Assembly (NCBI GenBank): GCA_012512505.1
Contig: JAAZEB010000042.1
Coordinates: 1-47,962, forward strand
Length of the DNA: 47,962 nucleotides
Source: Armatimonadota bacterium
GTDB taxonomy: Bacteria > Armatimonadota > JAAZEB01
Direction of reading: 5' to 3'
This document shows, one piece after another, positions 31,751 through 39,268 of the stretch. The translations under genes were made by a program, and so were the position numbers. The notes below the pieces were generated by a model. That model was not told the origin of the DNA, ran no database searches, and saw nothing but the letters and a program-made list of their open reading frames with translations. Every line of letters starts with the position of its first letter. The first letter of the stretch is position 1.

Positions 31751-32782
31751 ATGGCCGCCACGGAGAACGCCCCGGCAGGCCCTCAGCGCGTTTCAGTCGT
31801 TCTGACGGGCCCCTGCAACTATCGCTGTTTCTACTGTTGTGTCGGCCACGAGCGGCTGCGAGGTGCCCGCTTCGGCCGGCTGGCGACCCCGGAGGGCGAG
31901 CGGCAGCTCCTGCAACTGCTGGACGGCCTTGGCTCCTGCGTGCTGAACCTGTGTGGCGGCGGGGAGGTGGCGCTGCTGCCGAACTTCCTCTCCCTGTGTG
32001 GTGGCGCCGCCCGCAACCACCGCCTGGAACTGATCTCCAACTTCTCCTGGGATCCAACGCCGTTCCGCCGTGCCGTTCCCGCCGACCGGGTGGATAGCCT
32101 GATCCTCTCCCTGCACCCGGAGGCCGAAAGCGACCTGGTCGGGTTCCAGCGGCGGGTCCTGGAGCTTGGTGAGGCCGGCTACCCGCTGCAGATCATCTAC
32201 GTGGCGCACCCTACTCGCCTGGGGGCGATCCCGGAGTACCACGGCTTCTTCACCCGCCACTCGCTGCTCTTCCGGGTGATCCCGTTCCGCGGCGAGTTCG
32301 AGGGACGGCACTACCCGCAGGCCTACACCGCCGAGGAGCTGGCGCGGATCCTCCCGTACGTGGTGGACTTCTCCACCCACTACGGCTTCACGCGCGGCGC
32401 GCGCCTGCACTGGGGCAGGCCTTGCGCCGCCGGGCACCGCAGCTTCCTCCTGTTCGAGGAGGATGGGCGGATCCTGCGCTGTCAGCACAGCCGTACCGTG
32501 CTTGGGAACCTGTACGACGGATGGCTGCACGCCCTCGACCGGCCGGCGCCCTGCGATGCTCTCGTCTGCCTGTGCGGCCAGTGCCAGGCAGAGGAGGCGT
32601 TTCTCCAGGCCTACTACCGGTGTGGCGGCCAGTTGGCCGCGCCGCTGCCCGAGACCTCCCTCCGGGAGTACGCCGCCCTGTGCGAGCCGGACTGGGAGTT
32701 CTACGAGCCCTACCGCGAGGCCCTCGCCGCGCAGCACCTCCATTGGGGAGCCCGGCCCTCCCCCCGGGATACCAGCTCATGA
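31751..32782 (+). CDS. Radical SAM protein 1 of the RiPP locus, compact with C-terminal cysteine cluster
   Basis: The 343-residue protein has the CX3CX2C cluster at Cys22, Cys26 and Cys29 (GPCNYRCFYCC), which binds the catalytic 4Fe-4S cluster, and a CGGGEVALL motif (68-76) for the SAM amino group. The C-terminal part holds Cys225, Cys244 (ILRCQHSRTVLGN) and a Cys268/273/275/278 group (CDALVCLCGQC). This looks like a short twitch/SPASM-type auxiliary cluster domain. Such domains are typical of radical SAM enzymes acting on peptides. GGAAAG lies upstream of the ATG. Its stop overlaps the next start by 4 nt (ATGA), indicating translational coupling. Substrate is inferred to be the upstream precursor; reaction type (thioether, C-C or epimerisation) is unknown. 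Confidence 0.85.
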   Translation: MAATENAPAGPQRVSVVLTGPCNYRCFYCCVGHERLRGARFGRLATPEGERQLLQLLDGLGSCVLNLCGGGEVALLPNFLSLCGGAARNHRLELISNFSWDPTPFRRAVPADRVDSLILSLHPEAESDLVGFQRRVLELGEAGYPLQIIYVAHPTRLGAIPEYHGFFTRHSLLFRVIPFRGEFEGRHYPQAYTAEELARILPYVVDFSTHYGFTRGARLHWGRPCAAGHRSFLLFEEDGRILRCQHSRTVLGNLYDGWLHALDRPAPCDALVCLCGQCQAEEAFLQAYYRCGGQLAAPLPETSLREYAALCEPDWEFYEPYREALAAQHLHWGARPSPRDTSS

Positions 32783-34329
32783 CCGCACGCGCTTTGACCC
32801 TCGACCCGCTCGACGCGCTCACGCCGGAGAACGTCCACCTCTTCGAGTACCAGGGGGAGCCTTTCGCCTTCGTGATCCCGACCACTCGCCGCTTCGCGCT
32901 GCGGGAGGAGACCGCCTACCTGCTGCGCCACGCCCTGGCCGCCGGGGGGGCACGGCTCACCGTCGGCCTCTGGAAGTACACCCCGCAGCAACTGCTGGCC
33001 TCCTATGCCGGCCTGCAGCGCCTCAACGAGGCGGTGCGCGTGAGCGTGGACGAGATGAAGCGCCTGGAGCAGCGCCTGCGCGAGGAGGCAGCGGAGACCG
33101 ACGACCCCGAACGCCTCATCTCCATCGTGCAGAACACGCGGCGCGACCACTACGTCTACATCACGCGCCGCTGCAACCTCGCTTGCTCCTACTGCTGGAA
33201 CGATGGCGGCCGCGTCGACGGCGAAGGCCCTGACGAGCCGGACGACGCGCTGCTGGAGGCGATTGCCGACTTCATCATCGCCAACTCCGGCGAGCGCAAG
33301 GAGCTCGAAGTCATCTTCTTCGGCGGCGAGCCGCTGTTCGGCATCGAGAAGATCGCCCACTTTGCCGAGTACGCCCGGCGCCGGGCCGCCCCCGTTGGCA
33401 AGGAGTTCCGCTACCTGCTCGATACCAACGGCACCATCTGGAACGACCGCATCGCCCAGGTGGTGAAGGAGCACCGGATCTACATCCTTGTCAGCCTGGA
33501 CGGCGCCGCCGAGACGCACAACCCGCACCGACCGTTCCGCGACGGCCGGCCGTCGCACCATGTGATCCTGGCGAACGTGGCGCGGATGCTGCGCGACGTG
33601 CCCGGCCAGGTGGGCGCCCGCGCCGTGCTGGGGGATCCTAGCTACTCGCTGACCGACACTCTCAACTTCCTCCGCCCCTACCGCTTCCAGGAGCTGCAGG
33701 TCCTTTACTACTCCTTCGCCGGCTTCAGCGGCGGCTCTCGCAACCGGGTTCTCGGCACGGAGAGCGTGGAGCAGTACCGCGCGGCCCTCGCCCAGGAGGT
33801 CAACTTTATCCTGCAGCGGTTGGGGGAGGGGATCGCCACCCAGGTGGAGATCGCCTTCCTGCGGGAGATGAAGTTCCGGCTCACCGGAACGCGCCACTTC
33901 CACCGCTGCTACCTCGGCCGGTCGCAGATGGTGTTCCAAACCAACGGGCGCATCTACCCCTGCCTCTATCTCAACGACGACCGCCACTGCCTGGGCGATG
34001 TCTACCGCGGCATCCACCGCTGGGACTTGATCCGGGAGTATGGCAAGGCGACCGTCTTCACCGAGGAGCAGTGCCGCCACTGCTGGGCCCGGTTCGCCTG
34101 CGGCGGGTGCTGCCTCGCCCGCAACATCGCCTTCATGGGAGACCCTTACCAGCCGATCCCGCTGCAGTGCGAGCGACTGAAGGAGGAGGTGCGCGCCCAG
34201 GCTTACCTGGCTTCCCGTCTGGCGGAACGCGGCGTAGACGTGTTCAACCGCTTCCTTCAGGCCATGACCGGCGAGCTGCCGCTGGACCCGGCCGCCCCGG
34301 TGGCAGGAAAGGGCGAGCAATGCGCTTAG
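32779..34329 (+). CDS. SPASM-domain radical SAM peptide maturase
   Basis: The start at ATG 32779 overlaps the previous stop. The 516-residue protein has an N-terminal region (1-120) resembling the leader-recognition segments of SCIFF- and QhpD-type maturases (HLFEYQGEPFAFVIPTTRRF; LREETAYLLRHALAAGG). The radical SAM core has Cys132, Cys136 and Cys139 (CNLACSYCWNDGG), GGEP at 182-185 and DTNGT at 215-219. The SPASM domain (about 375-465) shows Cys377, 395, 404, 432, 435, 441, 444, 445 and 464, for example QCRHCWARFACGGCC, enough for two auxiliary 4Fe-4S clusters. Relatives install thioether or carbon-carbon links in RiPP cores; the two precursor cysteines fit a thioether role, but this is inference. 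Confidence 0.92.
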   Translation: MTARALTLDPLDALTPENVHLFEYQGEPFAFVIPTTRRFALREETAYLLRHALAAGGARLTVGLWKYTPQQLLASYAGLQRLNEAVRVSVDEMKRLEQRLREEAAETDDPERLISIVQNTRRDHYVYITRRCNLACSYCWNDGGRVDGEGPDEPDDALLEAIADFIIANSGERKELEVIFFGGEPLFGIEKIAHFAEYARRRAAPVGKEFRYLLDTNGTIWNDRIAQVVKEHRIYILVSLDGAAETHNPHRPFRDGRPSHHVILANVARMLRDVPGQVGARAVLGDPSYSLTDTLNFLRPYRFQELQVLYYSFAGFSGGSRNRVLGTESVEQYRAALAQEVNFILQRLGEGIATQVEIAFLREMKFRLTGTRHFHRCYLGRSQMVFQTNGRIYPCLYLNDDRHCLGDVYRGIHRWDLIREYGKATVFTEEQCRHCWARFACGGCCLARNIAFMGDPYQPIPLQCERLKEEVRAQAYLASRLAERGVDVFNRFLQAMTGELPLDPAAPVAGKGEQCA

Positions 34330-36239
34330 TGCTGGTGCCGCCTTCCACGACCGTCGTCAACACCCAGGTTCCTGTTGAGGTGCCGTCGGGCATCCTGCGC
34401 CTGGCGCAGATCGCGCGCCGCATGGACGGGGTGGAGTGCATCCTGCAGCCGGTGCCGCTCTACTACCCCGACCGCCGGGCGCTGGAGGGAGCCGCACTGA
34501 CGATCGCCTGGCGCGAACCAGACGTCGTGGGCTTTTCCACCTGGTGCCACACCTACCCAGCCCAGGTGGCACTGGCGCAGGAGTTGGCGCGGATCCGGCC
34601 CCAGTGCCGCATCCTCTTCGGCGGCCCACAGGCGACTGCCACCGACGTGGAGACGCTGCGCGCCTTCCCCTTTGTCGACCTCGTGGCCCGGGGCGAAGCG
34701 GAAGTCACCTTCCCGCGCCTCTTGACTGCCCTCGCCGCCTCCGACCCCGTGCTGGACGACATCCCCGGACTCTCCTTCCGCCGCGGCGACCAGATCGTCC
34801 GCACCGGCGATGCTACGCCCGTCACCGACCTGGACGCGCTGCCCTGGCCGGCCTACGATCTGATGCCGCCTCGGGAGATGCTCTACCTCGATTCCGGGCG
34901 TGGCTGTCCCTACGCCTGCAAGTACTGCTCCACGTCCGTCTTCTTCCGCCGGCAGCACCGGCTGCGCTCTCCCGCCAGCATCCTCGACGAGATGGAGTAC
35001 GTCCACCGCCGCTACGGCACGCGCATCTTCCATCTCACTTGCGATAGCTTCACCGTCAACCGGCGCTACGTCGAGCAGTTCTGCGAGGCGTTCCGCGCCC
35101 GCGCGCTGCCGGTGCGCTGGGGCTGCATGACGCGCGTGGACTGCGTGGATGCCCCGCTGCTACAGTTGATGGCCGACTCCGGCTGCCTCACCGTCCTCTA
35201 CGGCATCGAGAGCGGCTCGCCGGCGATGCAGCGTAGCATCGGCAAGCGGCTGAATGTCGCGCAGGTGCGGCAGGCCACCGAGGGCGCCGTGCGCGCCGGG
35301 CTGATGACCTACTGCTCCTTCATCCTGGGCTTCCCTGACGAGACCCCCGAGGACCTGGCGCAGACCCTGGCGATGATGCAGGCGGCTGTGGCCCTGGGCG
35401 CAAAGGTCTACGCCCACACCCTCGCGGTGATGCCCGATACCGCCTACGCCCGTGAGTACGGGGCGCAACTGCGCTACGACGGCGAGTTTTCGTCCACCTC
35501 GATGGCCTACCTGGGCGCTGCGGAGGAAGCGTTGGTGCGGGCGCACCCCGATATCTTCTCGCCGTTCTACTACCTGCCCAGCCCGGCGGCATCCCGCCCC
35601 GCCCTGCTCGCCGCCACCCGGGCAGGGATGCTCCTCAACTGGTTCCGCTTCACGCTCTTGCTCCTCGACAGCGCCACCCCGGAGCGCAACGTCTACCAGG
35701 AGCTTTGCCGCCGCGTTGATTCCGGGCAGATCCCCATCGGCGGGCCGGAAGACAGCCTGCAGGAGGGCCTGCTGCGGGTTCTGGAAGAGCAGGTGGCCGC
35801 GGCCGCCCCGGAAGGAAGCCTCCTGCGCGAGGTGTTTGCCCTGGAGCGGGAGGTGCTGGTCCACCGGCAGGCGGAGCTGGACCCGGAGGCCGCCGGCATC
35901 GCCGGAACGGGGAGCGAGCACGACACAATCCGCAAGCCGCGCTGTTGCTTTACCCTGACTGCCAGTTACGACCTGGCGGCTTTCTTCCGCAGCGGCAACC
36001 CGGAGGAGGCCACCCGCGCGCGGCACGATTACCTGATCCAGCCGGTGTGGGATGGGCACTTCCGGCTCTATCCGTTGAGCCCGGAGAAGCGCGCGGCCTA
36101 CGAGGCACTGCACGACGGCAGCACCATCGCCGAGGCGCGCCAACTCCTGGCGCGCTACCTGCCGAGCGACGAAGCCAGCCGCTTCCTGGACAACTGCCTC
36201 CAGTATTGGGTGCTGCACCGGCTGGGAGGGGCGCGATGA
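34320..36239 (+). CDS. B12-binding-domain radical SAM protein A
   Basis: ATG 34320 overlaps the SPASM gene by 10 nt; the product is 639 residues. Residues about 1-145 form a cobalamin-binding Rossmann domain (VVGFSTWCHTYPAQVALA; CRILFGGPQATATD; FVDLVARGEAEVTFP) lacking the DxHxxG loop, as is usual for B12 radical SAM enzymes. The radical SAM core has Cys196, Cys200 and Cys203 (GRGCPYACKYCSTSVFFRR), YGIESGS and SFILGFPDETPEDL. A 200-residue C-terminal region ends in a small helical domain (LSPEKRAAYEALHDGSTIAE) shared with protein B. B12 radical SAM enzymes usually methylate unactivated carbon or phosphorus, though some catalyse rearrangements. It is paralogous to the next gene. Target residues are unknown. 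Confidence 0.9.
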   Translation: MRLVLVPPSTTVVNTQVPVEVPSGILRLAQIARRMDGVECILQPVPLYYPDRRALEGAALTIAWREPDVVGFSTWCHTYPAQVALAQELARIRPQCRILFGGPQATATDVETLRAFPFVDLVARGEAEVTFPRLLTALAASDPVLDDIPGLSFRRGDQIVRTGDATPVTDLDALPWPAYDLMPPREMLYLDSGRGCPYACKYCSTSVFFRRQHRLRSPASILDEMEYVHRRYGTRIFHLTCDSFTVNRRYVEQFCEAFRARALPVRWGCMTRVDCVDAPLLQLMADSGCLTVLYGIESGSPAMQRSIGKRLNVAQVRQATEGAVRAGLMTYCSFILGFPDETPEDLAQTLAMMQAAVALGAKVYAHTLAVMPDTAYAREYGAQLRYDGEFSSTSMAYLGAAEEALVRAHPDIFSPFYYLPSPAASRPALLAATRAGMLLNWFRFTLLLLDSATPERNVYQELCRRVDSGQIPIGGPEDSLQEGLLRVLEEQVAAAAPEGSLLREVFALEREVLVHRQAELDPEAAGIAGTGSEHDTIRKPRCCFTLTASYDLAAFFRSGNPEEATRARHDYLIQPVWDGHFRLYPLSPEKRAAYEALHDGSTIAEARQLLARYLPSDEASRFLDNCLQYWVLHRLGGAR

Positions 36240-38179
36240 AGCTGCTGCTCATCCCCCCGGCCCGCAGCCAGGCCAACTACGGGCAGGGTGTCTTCATCCC
36301 CACCGGCCTCCTCAGCCTGGCCGCGGTGCTGCGCCGGGAGGAGCACGTCACCTTCGAGATCCCGAACGTGCCGCTCTTCTTCCGCGACCCGGACGCCATC
36401 GAGGCGGCCGCGCGGCAGATCCTCGAACGCGCGCCAGACGTGGTCGGGTTCTCTACCTGGTGCCACTCTTACCCCGGGCAGGTGCTCCTCGCCCGCGCGA
36501 TCAAGCGGTTGGCGCCCAGGTGCTGGATCCTCTTCGGCGGGCCGCACGCTTCCATCGCCGACTGCCAGACGTTGGAGGCGTTCCCCTGGGTGGATCTCGT
36601 CTTGCGCGGCGAGGCCGAGGAGTCGCTGCCGATCCTCCTGCGGGCCTTGAGTAGTGGCGCGGCGCTGGACGATTGTCCGGGCCTGACCTGGCGCGCCGAC
36701 GGCACCATCCGACGCAACGCCGATGCCCCGCCGATCACCGACCTGGACGCGCTGCCGCTGCCGGCCTACGACCTGCTGGTCGACCGGCGGACCCTGACGG
36801 TGGACGTGGGGCGCGGCTGCCCGTACAACTGCAGCTACTGCTCCACCAGCTCCTTCTTCCATCGCCGCTACCGGCAGAAGTCGGTGGCGCGAGTGATGGA
36901 GGAGTTGCGCGTCATCAGCCGCCAGTACCGGCCCCAGATCCTGGCCTTCACCCACGACCTGTTCACCCTGGACCGGCACTACGTAGAGTCGCTGTGCGCT
37001 CAGATCACCGCCGAACACCTCGCGCTCCACTGGTGCTGCATGACCCGCATCGACGCCGTGGACCGCCCACTGCTGCAGACGATGGCGCGCGCCGGCTGCT
37101 TCAACATCGGCTACGGGATCGAGACTGGCTCGCCCCGCCTGCAGCGGAGCATTCGCAAACGCCTGAACCTCACCCGCCTGCGCGAAGTGATGCGCGAGAC
37201 TCGCGAGGCCGGCATCCTCGCGAGCTGTTCCTTCATCACCGGCTTCCCGGACGAGCAGCCCGAGGACCTGAACGACACCCTGCGGTGCATCGTTGCCTGC
37301 GCACGCGAGCGGGCTTCGGTGGGCCTGAACCTCCTGGCCGTGCTGCCGGGCACCTCCCTCTACACCGAGCATGCCCAGCGGCTGCGCTACGACGACTACT
37401 CGTCGGTCACCAGCGGCGCCTACCTCTCGGAGCTGGAGCGCGACCTGGTTCGCCGCCACCCGGCGGTGTTCAGCTCCTTCTTCCATCTCGACAGCCCCGC
37501 TGCGCCCCGGCCGGTGCTGGTCGGGCTGGCCCAAGTTGTGTTCGTGCTCAGCTTCCTGAAGCTCACCCTCCGCGGCGTGCTGGATACCTGCGGCCTGGAT
37601 CCCGATCAGGCTGACCTGCTGAGCCTGGCGCAAACCTACCTGCTGGACCACCTGCCCGAGGGCGAGCCGGTCCATGACGCGGCGCTGAGGGCGGTCCACT
37701 CGTGGTTGCGCGAGCTCGAAGCCGGCCCCTGGCGTCTGCCGCCTTACCTGAAGGAGGTGCTGCGCGCGGAAGAGGCTAGCTTCCGGCTCACCCTGGCCGA
37801 GGTGGAGACGGACTTGTCGCGCCGCTTCGAGGCGCAGGCAGCGGAGGATGTCGCGGCCGGCGGGCGGCTGTACAGCCTGCGCAACTGGACCCTCCTGGCC
37901 TCGCGCTACCCCCTGGCGGAGATCCTCATCAGTCTGGCGCGCGGCGAGTACGATGACTGGCAGCCGGCCGCCACGGAGACACTCTACGCGGTGCAGATGG
38001 TGGGGGAGAACGACGTGCGCGCCTTCTCTGTTTCGCCGGAGAAGGCGGCAATCCTGAACGAGCTGCCACACACGCTGACGGCGGCTGAGCTAGACGCCCT
38101 GTGCCGCCGCCACCTGCCTCCGGCGGAGGCACAGGCGTTCCCGGAGCGGCTGAGGGCACTTCAGTTCATCGCCGGCTGA
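36236..38179 (+). CDS. B12-binding-domain radical SAM protein B, tandem paralog of protein A
   Basis: ATG 36236 overlaps the previous stop (ATGA), with GGGAGGGG upstream; 647 residues. The architecture matches protein A domain for domain: DVVGFSTWCHSYPGQVLLAR, WILFGGPHASIADCQTLEAF, LVLRGEAEESLP, then Cys195, Cys199 and Cys202 in GRGCPYNCSYCSTSSFFHRR, YGIETGSPRLQRSI, and a C-terminal SVSPEKAAILNELPHTLTA domain. Residues 68-78 are nearly identical to protein A (DVVGFSTWCH). The pair clearly arose by duplication and has diverged most in the C-terminal half. They may modify different residues of the precursor or work as a heterodimer. It is the last gene of the plus-strand arm and is followed by a hairpin. 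Confidence 0.9.
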   Translation: MKLLLIPPARSQANYGQGVFIPTGLLSLAAVLRREEHVTFEIPNVPLFFRDPDAIEAAARQILERAPDVVGFSTWCHSYPGQVLLARAIKRLAPRCWILFGGPHASIADCQTLEAFPWVDLVLRGEAEESLPILLRALSSGAALDDCPGLTWRADGTIRRNADAPPITDLDALPLPAYDLLVDRRTLTVDVGRGCPYNCSYCSTSSFFHRRYRQKSVARVMEELRVISRQYRPQILAFTHDLFTLDRHYVESLCAQITAEHLALHWCCMTRIDAVDRPLLQTMARAGCFNIGYGIETGSPRLQRSIRKRLNLTRLREVMRETREAGILASCSFITGFPDEQPEDLNDTLRCIVACARERASVGLNLLAVLPGTSLYTEHAQRLRYDDYSSVTSGAYLSELERDLVRRHPAVFSSFFHLDSPAAPRPVLVGLAQVVFVLSFLKLTLRGVLDTCGLDPDQADLLSLAQTYLLDHLPEGEPVHDAALRAVHSWLRELEAGPWRLPPYLKEVLRAEEASFRLTLAEVETDLSRRFEAQAAEDVAAGGRLYSLRNWTLLASRYPLAEILISLARGEYDDWQPAATETLYAVQMVGENDVRAFSVSPEKAAILNELPHTLTAAELDALCRRHLPPAEAQAFPERLRALQFIAG

Positions 38180-38197
38180 GGCCGCCCGCCCGGCGAG

Positions 38198-38230
38198 CCG
38201 GGTTGCCCCCGTCGGGAGGGGACAACCCGG
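38198..38230. terminator. Hairpin between the two convergent RiPP arms
   Basis: CCGGGTTG (38198-38205) pairs with CAACCCGG (38223-38230), with CCCC/GGGG inside. It lies in the 70-nt gap between the convergent protein B and parvulin genes, so it would end both transcripts. There is no T-run. Confidence 0.6.
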
Positions 38231-38249
38231 GCATCAGCGCTGCCGCCGC

Positions 38250-39023
38250 TCAGAGCTGGGTGAGCACCGGCTTGCGGATCTGGGCCTTGCCCCGCTCGGC
38301 GGCGAGCCACTCGACCATCAGCCGCGCCTTGATCACCTCCCGCAGCATCGGCGTGAGGGTGGCCGGCTGGCGCTCCTCGACTTTGATCAGCACCCAATCG
38401 TCACCGTTGCGGATCGGCCCGATCACCTCGCCCGGCTGCGCCCCGAAAACTGCCGCTTGCAGATCCGCGCTGAGGTCGGCGCGGGTGACCCGCCCAAGAT
38501 AGCCGCCGGCCGCGCGTGTCGCGGCGTCGGTGGAGTACTGGCGGGCCAGGGCGCTAAACTCCGCGCCCTCGTCGATGATCTGCGCCCGCAGTTCCTCGGC
38601 CACGCCCTCGTCTTTGGTGACGAGGCGGGAGACTATCGCGGCCTCGTAGGCCAGGCGGTTCTCCGCGAAATACTGCTCCACCTGCCCCTCAAACAGGGCA
38701 TCGCGCACCTTCGCGATGAGCACGCACGACTCGAGATACTGCTCCCAGTCGTCAACGGTGAGGCCGTTGCTGGCCAGCCAGTCGAGGGTGGTGCTCGCCT
38801 TGTGGAGCCCGTGGACGGCACGGAACTCATCCGCCGCGGCCTGCAGCTCGGCATCGGTGGCGGTGATGCCCCGCCGGGCGGCCGCCTGCTCGATGATGGC
38901 GGCGTCGGTTATCTCATCGAGGAACCCCAACTGCCCGCGCCAGAAGGCAAACCGCAGCGCCTCCTGAAGGCTGATCGCCTTCCCATTCACCTCCACGGCC
39001 ACGATCTCGCTCAGTTCCGGCAT
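38250..39023 (-). CDS. Cytosolic SurA/PpiC-like parvulin of the RiPP locus
   Basis: The 257-residue protein has an N-terminal helical chaperone domain (about 10-120) homologous to the free-standing protein at 30737-31141. A parvulin peptidyl-prolyl isomerase domain follows (about 128-225), with EFSALARQYSTDAATRAAGG, YLGRVTR, AVFGAQPGEVIGPI and WVLIKVEERQ. It lacks a signal peptide, unlike true SurA or PrsA, so it acts in the cytosol. I recall PpiC-related proteins annotated as putative peptide-maturation components beside radical SAM RiPP genes. The six prolines of the precursor core make an isomerase partner sensible. GGAGGGAG lies 8 nt before the ATG. It is the last gene of the minus-strand export arm, separated from it by 245 nt containing two repeats. 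Confidence 0.85.
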   Translation of the reverse strand: MPELSEIVAVEVNGKAISLQEALRFAFWRGQLGFLDEITDAAIIEQAAARRGITATDAELQAAADEFRAVHGLHKASTTLDWLASNGLTVDDWEQYLESCVLIAKVRDALFEGQVEQYFAENRLAYEAAIVSRLVTKDEGVAEELRAQIIDEGAEFSALARQYSTDAATRAAGGYLGRVTRADLSADLQAAVFGAQPGEVIGPIRNGDDWVLIKVEERQPATLTPMLREVIKARLMVEWLAAERGKAQIRKPVLTQL

Positions 39024-39146
39024 GCTTCTGCTCCCTCCATCATCGCTACGACTGGCGCTCGGTGAAGAGCGCGCCGCGCTGCCGCCGCCGCACCACGGGG
39101 CACCTCGGGGGCGTCCCGCGGTGTTCTGCGGGGCGCCCGGTCTGTT

Positions 39147-39232
39147 CGTAATCCAGGTATGGCCGGCGAGACGCCGGCGCTCCGACCACTCGTAATCTCA
39201 GGTATGGCCGGCGGGATGCCGGCGCTCCGACC
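39147..39232. repeat. Two tandem copies of a 42-bp palindromic repeat
   Basis: Copy 1 (39147-39188) and copy 2 (39191-39232) share CGTAATC, then CAGGTATGGCCGGCG, then GCCGGCGCTCCGACC, differing at only a few bases. Each folds on GCCGGC/GCCGGC. The two copies are separated by 2 nt and sit in the gap between the parvulin and lipoprotein-adaptor genes. This resembles dispersed REP-type elements of GC-rich genomes. I found no further full copy in the window. Confidence 0.75.
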
Positions 39233-39268
39233 GCCGCGCAGCGGGTGCGGTGGCTTACGGATCGATCC

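Noticed and set aside
32710-34320. A 536-codon minus-strand open frame across the SPASM gene
   Set aside because: Antisense shadow of an enzyme with complete cysteine clusters.
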